Part shown: positions 49,698-58,518 of the stretch, piece after piece
How positions within the stretch are numbered: the stretch's first letter is position 1
Layout of the letters: every line of letters starts with the position of its first letter
NCBI RefSeq assembly: GCF_014524565.1
Contig: NZ_CP060139.1
Coordinates: 2,797,501 to 2,861,500 of the forward strand
Reading direction: 5' to 3'
Source: Croceimicrobium hydrocarbonivorans
GTDB taxonomy: Bacteria > Bacteroidota > Bacteroidia > Flavobacteriales > Schleiferiaceae
Length of the DNA stretch: 64,000 bases
Translations under genes and position numbers: made by a program
The notes under the pieces: model-generated
The model's input: only the letters and a program-made list of their open reading frames with translations
Told to the model about the DNA's origin: nothing
The model's database searches: none

Positions 49698-50083
49698 GAA
49701 TCGAGGCGATCTTTAACGTAGGTGATTTCTGTTTTACCGTGAGCGGCCGGTTTGCCTTGATCGTCGAGGTTTACAAAAACCAGTTTATCAATCTTAAGGA
49801 TAGGCTCGCGAGTTAATTTATTGCGGACCTCACAGCGCATGGTAATGGAAGTTTTGCCGAAGTGAGTGGCTTCAATCCCTAGCTCTACGATATCCCCTTG
49901 CTTGGGAGCCGAGATAAAATTGATCTCAGAGATATACTTGGTTACAACATGCTTGTTCTCCAATTGAACGATGGCGTAGATTACCGCTTCTTCATCGATC
50001 CAAGAAAGTAAGCGACCACCAAAAAGGCTTAGGTTAGGGTTGAGGTCTTCGGGTTTTACCCATTTGCGGGTATGGAAATTCAT
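49694..50083 (-). CDS. Acyl-CoA thioesterase (hotdog fold)
   Basis: The 129-residue protein has the hotdog thioesterase pattern: NLSLFGGRLLSWIDEEAVIYA (helix entering the active site, Asp), FISAPKQGDIVELGIEATHFGKTSITMRCEV and the terminal KLVFVNLDDQGKPAAHG. It resembles YciA-type acyl-CoA thioesterases, which release free acids and CoA. It may fine-tune the acyl-CoA pools produced in the fad and acs pathways of the window, but no direct genetic link is visible. Its stop overlaps the stop of the convergent mbnH gene by 3 bases. Confidence 0.8.
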   Translation of the reverse strand: MNFHTRKWVKPEDLNPNLSLFGGRLLSWIDEEAVIYAIVQLENKHVVTKYISEINFISAPKQGDIVELGIEATHFGKTSITMRCEVRNKLTREPILKIDKLVFVNLDDQGKPAAHGKTEITYVKDRLDS

Positions 50084-50097
50084 AATCGTAAAATTTT

Positions 50098-50126
50098 AGG
50101 GAGTCAGGTATTTAACCCAACTCCCT
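50098..50126. terminator. Hairpin between dps and thioesterase genes
   Basis: AGGGAGT at 50098-50104 and ACTCCCT at 50120-50126 form a perfect 7-bp stem with a 15-base loop. T-rich sequence follows on the plus strand, AAAATTTT on the minus strand. It may act as a terminator of dps in the minus direction with modest strength. Confidence 0.4.
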
Positions 50127-50137
50127 TTGCTTTTGTT

Positions 50138-50608
50138 TTATTTCAAAAAGGCGCTGTACATCCAAACGCTTTTTTCTTGTTCGCGGATGTAGTCGCTCAT
50201 TAGGGCATTGGTACCCTCATCATTCATTTCACCGGAAAGGTCAAGGATTTCGCGCTCCAGCTCTAATAAAGTTTTGTAGCCGGAAAGTACTGCTTCTACT
50301 GCCGGACGAGCTTCGCTGATATTAGCGGCTTCGGCAATTTTGGCTTCTTTAAGATAGTCGGTAAAGGTGTGCAGGGGCGTATAACCTAAGGTGAGGATAC
50401 GCTCGGCAATTTCATCCACCTTTTGGAAGGAGTCCATATAGAGCTCTTCGAACTTCACATGTAATTCAAAGAATTTTTCGCCTTTAATGTTCCAATGCAG
50501 GGCACGGCTATTAGCGTAGAAAAGCTGGTAATTGGCAAGGAGGATATTCAGTTTGTCAGCCAGTTTGCTGGCTTCATTGATAGGTAAACCGATTTGATTA
50601 TTGCTCAT
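50138..50608 (-). CDS. dps: Dps-family ferritin-like protein
   Basis: The 156-residue protein is a four-helix ferritin-like chain. The ferroxidase signature is plain: NSRALHWNIKGEKFFELHVKFEELYMDSFQKVDEIAERI, with the His of helix A and the Asp/Glu of helix B at the dimer interface. It stores iron and protects DNA from peroxide. The upstream region (50609-50700) has a TATTTTTG-type promoter element on the minus strand (50639-50632). A peroxide-responsive regulator site is expected but I could not identify one with confidence. Confidence 0.92.
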   Translation of the reverse strand: MSNNQIGLPINEASKLADKLNILLANYQLFYANSRALHWNIKGEKFFELHVKFEELYMDSFQKVDEIAERILTLGYTPLHTFTDYLKEAKIAEAANISEARPAVEAVLSGYKTLLELEREILDLSGEMNDEGTNALMSDYIREQEKSVWMYSAFLK

Positions 50609-50774
50609 GACTATGGTTTTTAAATTCTGTTCAAAAATAGCTATTAATTATCACTATTGTAAAGTTAATAAGGATAGTCGATAACTATATGTTATTGAGC
50701 GATGAATTTTAGGGATAGCCGGAGATCTTTGGCCTAAGAGAATATCAAGGATGCGATTTGTTTTACTTTGAACC

Positions 50775-51329
50775 TCAAGAGGAAATTACAGAAAGCCGTC
50801 CTTTTTTTGAAGTTCTAAAGAAAATGGACATTTCGGCGGACTTGATCCAATCGGTATCCGGTACGATCAGTTCTACATGGAAGAATAATTGATTGGATCG
50901 TACAGCTTTGTATTCAACACTTTTAATAACGGCCTGTTGGTAGAATTCAGGTGGAAAAATATCCTTAAAAATTTCCTTTTTGAGAATTTGCATTAAAAGA
51001 GTGTCTTGTGATCCTGTTAGATAAATTGAGGATTCGTAGTTGTGATAGATATCCTGATAAACCTTTTTCTGATAGGCTTCATTGAATCTATGAATAGAGC
51101 TGTCATTCAGTGAGTAGACGTAGGTGTTCAGTTGGAAATAATCATTATCAATACGGATGCTTATGTCACTTTTAATGGTGTCATATTCACAAGGCCAATA
51201 ATTGGTCAAGGTGTCTATGTTTGTTTCTTCGAGTACCTGTGATGAGTTTTGAACATTGGCATCATTTCCTATTTTCTCATTACAAGCTAATAATAGGCAG
51301 GCTGGGACTAGGAGGAAATAAGGTCTCAT
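50775..51329 (-). CDS. Hypothetical lipoprotein
   Basis: I do not recognise this 184-residue protein. It starts with a lipoprotein signal (LVPACLLLAC, lipobox cysteine at about residue 16) followed by a polar, acidic domain with FQLNTYVYSLNDS and VEYKAVRSNQLFFHVELIVP, suggesting a small beta-rich periplasmic domain. It stands 70 bases from the SIMPL lipoprotein gene upstream on the same strand. The two may be co-transcribed. Function unknown. Confidence 0.55.
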   Translation of the reverse strand: MRPYFLLVPACLLLACNEKIGNDANVQNSSQVLEETNIDTLTNYWPCEYDTIKSDISIRIDNDYFQLNTYVYSLNDSSIHRFNEAYQKKVYQDIYHNYESSIYLTGSQDTLLMQILKKEIFKDIFPPEFYQQAVIKSVEYKAVRSNQLFFHVELIVPDTDWIKSAEMSIFFRTSKKGRLSVISS

Positions 51330-51399
51330 CTATTATGGTCTGTGGATATGGATTAAACTTAGGGATATATGAATGTGTTTAGGCTATTCCTCATAAAAA

Positions 51400-52119
51400 T
51401 TATTTAATCTGATATTCTACATATAAGCTTGCGGTCACTTTTACCGTGCCTTTACTGATGGCTATTGACTTGAACTTAGCAACACTATTAGCGAAATTAT
51501 CCGCTTCTTGTTTAAGGAATTGATTGGCATCAGGCTGAGAGGCCGAGATCTCAACATTGCCAATTTTTAGTATTTCTTTTTTGGTTTCTGGAATTTGCTC
51601 CAATAGTTTATCGGATAGTTCTCCTGCTTTTTTCAGAGCATTGAGATAGGCTTCATTTTTTAAGCTGTCAATCTCGGAATGCGAATAGCTTAATCCGCCC
51701 AAGTCGAGGTTTCGATTCTCTAAGAGCTCAGTATAGATTTCATCCAATTTATCAATATCCTTAACCGTAAGGTAAATCCGGGTAGAGCTCTTATATCCCT
51801 CAAAAATTTGGGAGCTATTTTGCCAGCGGTAGCTCTTATCCAAATCAACTGCGGTGGTGAGAATGTCATCCTGATCTACTCCCAGGGCCAGTAATTTATC
51901 ATTGAGCTCATTCGACTTATCAATTAAACACTGCTTGGATTTTTTAATGGAGAAGTCAAGGCATTCCAGTCTAATATAAAAGGAAGCTTGATTAGGCAGG
52001 GTTTCCACTTCTCCTTCTGATCTAAGGAGAATGGTTTTGAATTTGGAATGGGCAGGTGTTGAGTTGTTTTGACAGCTAACTAAAAGGAGGAGGCTGAATA
52101 AGGCGATGAGGTTTTTCAT
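51400..52119 (-). CDS. SIMPL/DUF541-domain lipoprotein
   Basis: A lipoprotein signal (LLLVSCQNN, cysteine about 16) precedes a DUF541/SIMPL domain. The hallmark stretches are SEGEVETLPNQASFYIRLEC, the helix LIDKSNELNDKLLALGV, IYLTVKDIDKLDEIY, and the closing strand VKVTASLYVEYQIK. SIMPL proteins bind partner proteins or ions in the periplasm. Their function in this phylum is not known. 239 residues, complete. It is co-oriented with the two neighbouring small genes. Confidence 0.82.
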   Translation of the reverse strand: MKNLIALFSLLLLVSCQNNSTPAHSKFKTILLRSEGEVETLPNQASFYIRLECLDFSIKKSKQCLIDKSNELNDKLLALGVDQDDILTTAVDLDKSYRWQNSSQIFEGYKSSTRIYLTVKDIDKLDEIYTELLENRNLDLGGLSYSHSEIDSLKNEAYLNALKKAGELSDKLLEQIPETKKEILKIGNVEISASQPDANQFLKQEADNFANSVAKFKSIAISKGTVKVTASLYVEYQIK

Positions 52120-52154
52120 TATTCTCTTTATTATTGATTCGTTATGGTGGTGCT

Positions 52155-52646
52155 TTAGAAACGATAGGGTTTTGATCTGAGTCTTTCAAACTCTGCCTTG
52201 AGGTATTTCCAATCTTGGAAGTCTTTTTCCACTTCCGTGTGGGGCTTGCCTTCGATTGGAGAGCAATTGATTCCCAATTGCAAGCAATTAATGCGATTCG
52301 ACATATTGCTGTCTAAGGCCTGACTTGATTTGAAAAGTTCTTTTAATGCAAGTTTTAATTCTTCGGGGTATTTCGCTTTTAACAATTCAGCTGCACCTTG
52401 TTGGTTATCGCTAATTTCTGATTCCAAAAGCAAGCTCCATAATTCTTTGAAATTGGGTTCTGGAAAACGGATAAATCCATATTCCTGTCCCCAACCTTTA
52501 TCCCAGAGATAGGCCTGAGTCCATTTGTTTCCGGATTTATCAAGACAATATTCCTCACCCTTTACTTTGGTAAGTTTAAAATCTGCGGGCGTCCTTTTGT
52601 TAAATTGAAAGGAAACCAGAAAGTATCTTTCCTTAAGATCGATCAT
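52155..52646 (-). CDS. Hypothetical protein, 163 aa
   Basis: No family is recognised. The protein has no signal peptide or membrane span. It is mixed-charge and helical, with LLKAKYPEELKLALKELFKS and FQDWKYLKAEFERLRSK. Three cysteines are present (in EYCLD, INCLQ and INCSPIEG). It lies just upstream of the SIMPL gene, with 35 bases between them. Probably cytosolic, or an orphan accessory gene of the small-lipoprotein cluster. Confidence 0.45.
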   Translation of the reverse strand: MIDLKERYFLVSFQFNKRTPADFKLTKVKGEEYCLDKSGNKWTQAYLWDKGWGQEYGFIRFPEPNFKELWSLLLESEISDNQQGAAELLKAKYPEELKLALKELFKSSQALDSNMSNRINCLQLGINCSPIEGKPHTEVEKDFQDWKYLKAEFERLRSKPYRF

Positions 52647-52753
52647 ACTTATGGAGATGTTTCATTCAAGGTGATAATTCTCCTGAAGTATTAGTTCAGG
52701 CTTAAGCTTTGAAGGTCGGGATTTTTAGAATTTAATGAGGTACATATCAAAAC

Positions 52754-52787
52754 AAAAAAAGCCATCAACCTGAAGATTGATGGCTTT
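52754..52787 (-). terminator. Intrinsic terminator of the POT transporter gene
   Basis: AAAGCCATCAA at 52758-52768 pairs exactly with TTGATGGCTTT at 52777-52787 with an 8-base loop. On the minus strand it is followed by seven T. It ends transcription from the transporter gene. Confidence 0.9.
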
Positions 52788-52809
52788 AGAATTTTTAATT
52801 CAATGCATT

Positions 52810-54714
52810 TTATTCTACTCCATGCATAAGCTTTTTCAAAGGCTTATTGAAGATCATAATAACCACTGAGAAACCGATTAGGATAAAACCAATATTTGAG
52901 AATACATCGGTGTATTTGTTTAAGCCAATTTCCATGCGTTCCATTTTATGCTGCTTATAGGCATCGGGTAAACTCAGGCCTGCTCCTTCCATCTCCTCGA
53001 TGGCTTCACGGAAATAGAGCCAGGTTTCAATGTTAATTACATTGGCTTTTGGATCTTGCTCCAATAACTCTTTGTCTGCTTTGAGTATGGAGTCATAAGT
53101 ACTGCCTAACTTATTCCACTGCTCTTTATTTAGCCAATCTTGAGCGGAGGTGAAAGGGCTATTCAAGCTACGTTGGGTTTTCCAATCCACAAAGTTCATG
53201 TCTCCAGCAAATGCTAAACGGAATTCAACCCAATCTTGGATGTCCATATATTTCCCTACTGTGATGTTTACTGGCATTTCCTCAGTTAAGGATTTCCAGT
53301 CGGTAAAGTTTATGCTGGCTACATCATCCGAAGCTTGCATCACTGTGGTAGTCATTGGGAACTCTAATTGAGGGCCTTCCTCAGAACCGTGGGTACCAGT
53401 TAAAGTTGCAATCTGACCACCTAAGAAGTTGCCAATCGCAAAACTTAGGAACCAACCACCCATGGCAGTACCTGAAATTTTAGATGGTGCTAATTTGGTT
53501 ACCATGCTTAATCCAATCGGAGAAAGGAAAAGCTCACCGGTTGTGTGCAGTAAGTAAAGGAAAACCAAGGTTAATAGAGGAACTTGGAAACCATCAGCGA
53601 AGGTTAAGCCGAGTAAGGTTACCAAGAAGCCTAATCCCAATTGCAGGATACCGAAAGCAAACTTCATGGGGATGCTGGGGTTTTTACCCATTTCTGATAG
53701 CTTCACCCACATTACACTAAATATAGATCCAAAGACTACAATGAAGAAGGGGTTGAAGAACTGAGTCATCGAAGCGGGCATCACCCATCCAAAAATTTCA
53801 CGATCTACATTACGATCGGCAAATAGAGTGAGGGAGGTACCAGCTTGCTCAAAGAAGGCCCAGAATACAATATTGATGAGAATGAAAATCACCAATGCAA
53901 TCATACGATCTCTCCAAACCTTACCTTCTTTTGCTCCAGAGCTAATCAAGTTGTAAGAAACCAGTACGAAGAGTCCTAAAAGGAGGTATTGGAGAATTTC
54001 GTTTTTGCTAATAAGTACGTAGCATACCGGTACTAAAGCGATGCTGATCAGAGTGATTAAGAAAACGTAATTGATAGGGCCAACAATTTTTTTCTTTCCT
54101 GCTGGGGTAATGTCCAAACCTTCAGCCTCGGCATAACGATCGCGTCCAAACCAGAATATAAGCATACCGAGAAGCATACCGATACCGGCCAAGCCAAATC
54201 CGTATTTAAATCCATAGGTTTCACCTACATAGGCTACCACAGAAGTGGCTAATAAGGCACCTACGTTAATTCCAATGTAGAATATGGTAAAACCTGAATC
54301 TCGTCGAGGGTCATTTTCCTTATAAAGCTTCCCTACAATGGTGGAAATATTAGCTTTAAAATAGCCATTACCAATAATAATGGCCCCCATTCCTAAGAAT
54401 AGCCAAGACTCCGTTCCGCCCAAAATGAGGAACTCGCCAATTGACATTAATATCGCTCCTAGTATAATGGCAAAACGATAGCCTAAAAATTGATCAGCCA
54501 TACGACCTCCCAAAACAGGGGCGGCATAAACTAATCCGGTATAAGCTCCATAAATAAGAGCAGCATCGGCATCGCCTTTAAAAAGCGCTTTTACTAAATA
54601 TAAGGTTAAGAGGGTCCGCATTCCGTAGTAGCAGAATCGCTCCCACATTTCGGAGAAAAAGAGGATGTACAGACCTCTGGGGTGTCCTTGTTTTGCTAGA
54701 TCAGCGTTTGACAT
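52810..54714 (-). CDS. POT-family proton/oligopeptide symporter
   Basis: The 634-residue protein has the POT signature ExxERFxYYG as EMWERFCYYG near residue 23 and the usual 14-span arrangement of the Bacteroidetes branch, including the periplasmic insertion of about 150 residues between late helices (positions about 445-600, rich in Trp, Asp and Glu) before the last span. POT carriers import di- and tripeptides with protons. It is transcribed in the same direction as, and lies 60 bases from, the DPP IV gene. The two would liberate and import dipeptides. Confidence 0.87.
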   Translation of the reverse strand: MSNADLAKQGHPRGLYILFFSEMWERFCYYGMRTLLTLYLVKALFKGDADAALIYGAYTGLVYAAPVLGGRMADQFLGYRFAIILGAILMSIGEFLILGGTESWLFLGMGAIIIGNGYFKANISTIVGKLYKENDPRRDSGFTIFYIGINVGALLATSVVAYVGETYGFKYGFGLAGIGMLLGMLIFWFGRDRYAEAEGLDITPAGKKKIVGPINYVFLITLISIALVPVCYVLISKNEILQYLLLGLFVLVSYNLISSGAKEGKVWRDRMIALVIFILINIVFWAFFEQAGTSLTLFADRNVDREIFGWVMPASMTQFFNPFFIVVFGSIFSVMWVKLSEMGKNPSIPMKFAFGILQLGLGFLVTLLGLTFADGFQVPLLTLVFLYLLHTTGELFLSPIGLSMVTKLAPSKISGTAMGGWFLSFAIGNFLGGQIATLTGTHGSEEGPQLEFPMTTTVMQASDDVASINFTDWKSLTEEMPVNITVGKYMDIQDWVEFRLAFAGDMNFVDWKTQRSLNSPFTSAQDWLNKEQWNKLGSTYDSILKADKELLEQDPKANVINIETWLYFREAIEEMEGAGLSLPDAYKQHKMERMEIGLNKYTDVFSNIGFILIGFSVVIMIFNKPLKKLMHGVE

Positions 54715-54774
54715 ATACTGGAGTTTAATTTGACCGTCGAATTAACAAAAATTAATCCAAAGGTGATTGGCTTT

Positions 54775-56955
54775 TTAAAGGTTCTCCTCAATGAACTCAG
54801 TCATCTTGGTGTACAGGTGATTACGGGTATTGCCCCCGTAAATCCCGTGATTTTTATCCGGATAAATGAAAAGATCAAATTGCTTATCCGCTTTAACCAA
54901 AGCACTAATCATGCGCATGGTGTTTTGTACATGCACATTATCATCAGCACTACCATGCACCAGGAAGTAAGCGCCTTCTAATTTATCTACGTGATTAATA
55001 GGGCTATTATCGTCATATCCATCAGGGTTTTCCTGAGGCGTACGCATATAGCGCTCGGTATAAATATTATCGTAAAAACGCCAGTTGGTAACCGGTGCTA
55101 CTGCAATAGCCATTTTAAATACATCGGCTCCTTTGGTAATACCTAAGCTGCTCATATAGCCACCATAGCTCCATCCCCAAATGCCAATGCGCTCACCATC
55201 TACATACTTTTGCTTGGCTAACCATTTGGCGGCAGCAATCTGATCTTCAGTTTCTAGCTTTCCTAATTGCTGATAAGTTTGGGTACGGAAATCACGTCCA
55301 CGGGCTCCGGTACCGCGATTATCCACACTTACTACAATGTATCCTTTAGCGGCTAAGGCCTGATACCAGAATCCGTTAAAGGCATCATAGCTGTCTTCCA
55401 CGGTTTGCGATCCAGGGCCACCGTATACAAACATTAATACCGGATAGCTTTTGGAAGCATCAAAATCCTGAGGCTTAATCATCCAGGCATTTAATTGGGT
55501 GCCTTCCTCATTAGGGATTTGAATAAATTCTTTGGGCGACAAACGGAACATTTCCATTCGTTTTTGCGTGCCCTCATTGTCATTAATCACCCGCACTTCT
55601 TTTCCGTTCGAACGATGTAAGGTCTCCAGTGTAGGTGTGCTGGCGCTGGAGTAGCGATTAATGTAAAACTGGAAGCCACTGCTGAAGGTTGCGTCGTTCC
55701 AACCTTTTTTGGTGCTGAGTTTTTCTTTGCCTGTTCCATCTAATTTCACGCGGAAAACGCTGCGGCGGATGGGCGACTCTTCGGCACTTTGATAGTATAA
55801 ATAACCACTGCCAGACTCATAGCCGTAAAACTCGGTTACTTCCCATTCTCCTTTGGTAATCTGACGGATCAGTTTACCATCTTCACCATAGTGGTAAATA
55901 TGATTATAGCCGTCTTTTTCGCTGGTCCAGATAAAACTATTGTCATCTAAAAAACGAAGGTTATCATGGATCTCTAAATAAGCAGGTGCCTTTTCTTCGT
56001 AGAGCTTTTCCACTTCCAGACCCTTCTTTTCTACTTCCACTTCCCATAAGATCAAATGATCCTGATGGCGGTTCAAAGTGGTGATCACCAATTCATCGGC
56101 TTCGCTGGTCCACTTAATACGAGGGTAGTATTCTACTGCCATGGGTAGTTCTACTTTATGGTCTTTCTGACTTTTAAGATCATAAATATGGATGCTCACT
56201 TTGGAGTTCACCTCGCCCGCTTTGGGGTATTTAAATACATCTTGAGAAGGGTATAGGGCTTGTCCGTACACATCCATAGAGAAGGTGGGTACTTCAGATT
56301 CATCAAATTGATAATAGGCGATATACTGTCCGTCTGGCGACCAGTGGAAACCTTTGTGGAAACTAAATTCTTCTTCGTACACCCAATCTACGGCACCGGC
56401 GATTAAGGCATTTTCTTTGCCTTCACCAAAACTGATCGACTCAGATTCTCCATCCAAATCCTGCACATGCATTTTGTTTTGGTATACATAGGCCACCTTG
56501 TTTTCGGTGGGAGAGAGGTCGGCTAATTGTTGTTTGCCTTCCGCATCTACCTTGCTTAAGCTGCCTTGTTTTAAGTCGTAAATGAAATAATAACTCTTGG
56601 AAGAGTGGCGGTAGATGGATTCCGATTCAGTGCCTAGCAATACCTTGTCTTCGGTGGCATTAAACTGGTAGCTATCAAATTGGATGCTTTGACCAGTTTT
56701 CTTTTCAATTTCTTTGGAGGAAAGGAGAGTGGCTACTTTTTCACCACTTTCATAGCTGTATTTATCAATACTGCCATCAGCACCATTTAAAACGGTAAAG
56801 TGCAAACCGTCGTTCATACTGCGTAAACCGCTGGTACTACGTGCGTAAAAAGTACCACGCCAAACATCCTGAACGGTAACATCGCGATTTTGGGCCAGAA
56901 GGCTGCCAGGGGCGATGAGAATTACAAAAACAATAACTAAGTTGCGATAGAACAT
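54775..56955 (-). CDS. Dipeptidyl peptidase IV (S9B)
   Basis: The ATG at 56955 (MFYRNLVIVFVILIAPGSLL) gives a signal peptide ending AQ near residue 22. A longer frame from 57000 is rejected because the extra stub would lie in the short divergent promoter region. The 726-residue enzyme has an N-terminal beta-propeller with the substrate-anchor motif DWVYEEEFSFHKG and a C-terminal hydrolase with the Ser of GWSYGGYMSS, the Asp of GSADDNVH and the His of DKNHGIYGG. It removes Xaa-Pro or Xaa-Ala dipeptides from the N-terminus of peptides outside the cytoplasm. Complete catalytic triad. Confidence 0.93.
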   Translation of the reverse strand: MFYRNLVIVFVILIAPGSLLAQNRDVTVQDVWRGTFYARSTSGLRSMNDGLHFTVLNGADGSIDKYSYESGEKVATLLSSKEIEKKTGQSIQFDSYQFNATEDKVLLGTESESIYRHSSKSYYFIYDLKQGSLSKVDAEGKQQLADLSPTENKVAYVYQNKMHVQDLDGESESISFGEGKENALIAGAVDWVYEEEFSFHKGFHWSPDGQYIAYYQFDESEVPTFSMDVYGQALYPSQDVFKYPKAGEVNSKVSIHIYDLKSQKDHKVELPMAVEYYPRIKWTSEADELVITTLNRHQDHLILWEVEVEKKGLEVEKLYEEKAPAYLEIHDNLRFLDDNSFIWTSEKDGYNHIYHYGEDGKLIRQITKGEWEVTEFYGYESGSGYLYYQSAEESPIRRSVFRVKLDGTGKEKLSTKKGWNDATFSSGFQFYINRYSSASTPTLETLHRSNGKEVRVINDNEGTQKRMEMFRLSPKEFIQIPNEEGTQLNAWMIKPQDFDASKSYPVLMFVYGGPGSQTVEDSYDAFNGFWYQALAAKGYIVVSVDNRGTGARGRDFRTQTYQQLGKLETEDQIAAAKWLAKQKYVDGERIGIWGWSYGGYMSSLGITKGADVFKMAIAVAPVTNWRFYDNIYTERYMRTPQENPDGYDDNSPINHVDKLEGAYFLVHGSADDNVHVQNTMRMISALVKADKQFDLFIYPDKNHGIYGGNTRNHLYTKMTEFIEENL

Positions 56956-57002
56956 TGCCTGAATTTTAAGCGCGCCTAAATTAGAATATTTTAGAGACAC
57001 CT

Positions 57003-58412
57003 ATGGACTATCGCCGGTTGGATAATGAGGATCTGAAACACTTTGCATCCTTTTTGAAGGAGTCGGAAATAATTACAAATCCCGAAGAGCGAGAGCCTTA
57101 TGGGCACGATGAAACTGAAGACTATCAATTTAGTCCTGATTTAGTTTTGAAGCCCTCCAGTGCAGAAGCGGTAGCAAAAATTATAAAGCATTGTAATGAT
57201 CGCCGGATTCCGGTGTATACCAGCGGAGCTCGTACCGGATTAAGTGGTGGGGCTTTACCTGTTTATGGTGGAGTAGTTCTCTCAACCGAAAGGCTGAATC
57301 GCATTATAGAAATCGATGAGCGAAATTTGCAAGCCACCGTGGAACCAGGTGTTATTAATCAGGTTTTTCACGAGGCCTGTAAGGAGAAGGGGCTTTTTTA
57401 TCCTCCCGATCCCAGTAGCTGGGGCTCTTGCAGCTTAGGCGGGAATTTAGCCCTGAATGCTGGTGGGCCTAAGGCCGTGAAGTATGGGGTTACCAATGCC
57501 TATGTTTTGGATTTGGAAGTGGCTTTGGCCGATGGATCATTAATCCGCACCGGAGCTCGGGTATTAAAGAATAGCACCGGCTATAATCTCACCCAATTAA
57601 TGGTGGGCAGTGAAGGAACCCTCGGAGTGATTACCAAGGCTGTATTTCGCTTGATTCCATATCCCCAACAGGATCGCCTAATGTTGATTCCCTTTCAATC
57701 GGCCGAAAAGGCCTGCGAGGCGGTTTCCGCTATTTTTCAAGCCGGAATAACCCCTTCGGCTATGGAGTTTATGGAAAGGGATGCCATTGACTATACTCTG
57801 CAATATGTAGATGATGTAAGCTTGCCTATTGGCCCGGAGGTGCAGGCCCATTTGCTGATTGAAGTAGATGGTAATAATGCCGAAGTGCTAATGCAGGATT
57901 GCATGGCTATTGCCGATATCGTCGAAAACTTTGAGGCCGGGGAAGTACTCTTTGCTGAAAGTGCGCAAGAAAAGGCAGCCCTTTGGAAATTACGTCGTAA
58001 AGTGGGAGAGGCGGTAAAGTCGCATTCCATTTATAAGGAGGAAGATACGGTTGTGCCTCGAGCCGAATTGGCCAAACTTTTACGCGCAGTTAAAGAATTA
58101 GGTTCTCGCTATGGTTTCCATTCGGTATGCTACGGTCATGCTGGTGATGGCAACCTGCACGTTAATATTCTTAAGAATGAAATGAGTGATCAAGCCTGGA
58201 AGGAAGACCTCCCCAAGGGGATTCGCGAATTATTTCAAATTGTAAAAGAATTGGGGGGTACCATTAGCGGGGAGCATGGTATTGGTTATGTACAGAAAGA
58301 CTATATGGATGTAGTTTTTCAAGAGGCAGAACTGCAAATTCAGCGCTCTATCAAAAAGATTTTCGATCCCCAAGAAATTCTCAACCCGGGGAAACTATTT
58401 CCAAATCAATGA
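57003..58412 (+). CDS. FAD-linked oxidase (GlcD/D-lactate dehydrogenase type)
   Basis: The 469-residue flavoprotein begins with an FAD-binding PCMH domain (about 40-220: YTSGARTGLSGGALPVYGGVV, PPDPSSWGSCSLGGNLALNAGGPKAVKYG) and has the GlcD/D2HGDH-type C-terminal domain (AGDGNLHVNILKNEM, ISGEHGIGYVQKDYM). Members oxidise D-2-hydroxy acids such as glycolate, D-lactate or D-2-hydroxyglutarate and pass electrons to the quinone pool. The substrate cannot be set. Start is 48 bases from the DPP IV start on the opposite strand. The two genes diverge and share a short promoter region. Confidence 0.85.
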   Translation: MDYRRLDNEDLKHFASFLKESEIITNPEEREPYGHDETEDYQFSPDLVLKPSSAEAVAKIIKHCNDRRIPVYTSGARTGLSGGALPVYGGVVLSTERLNRIIEIDERNLQATVEPGVINQVFHEACKEKGLFYPPDPSSWGSCSLGGNLALNAGGPKAVKYGVTNAYVLDLEVALADGSLIRTGARVLKNSTGYNLTQLMVGSEGTLGVITKAVFRLIPYPQQDRLMLIPFQSAEKACEAVSAIFQAGITPSAMEFMERDAIDYTLQYVDDVSLPIGPEVQAHLLIEVDGNNAEVLMQDCMAIADIVENFEAGEVLFAESAQEKAALWKLRRKVGEAVKSHSIYKEEDTVVPRAELAKLLRAVKELGSRYGFHSVCYGHAGDGNLHVNILKNEMSDQAWKEDLPKGIRELFQIVKELGGTISGEHGIGYVQKDYMDVVFQEAELQIQRSIKKIFDPQEILNPGKLFPNQ

Positions 58413-58518
58413 GATGGATAGCTTCTAACTAAAAATAAGCTCGTCGAATAAAAGCGACTGAATATCTAGAATTTACAGACTTAGTGTAGTCAAATTTGTA
58501 CTTTAGGGACGGAACTTT

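Noticed and set aside
50609-50774. A PerR or Fur-type box before dps
   Set aside because: TTAATTATCACTATTGTAA is only a loose match to the PerR consensus. Not enough for a call.
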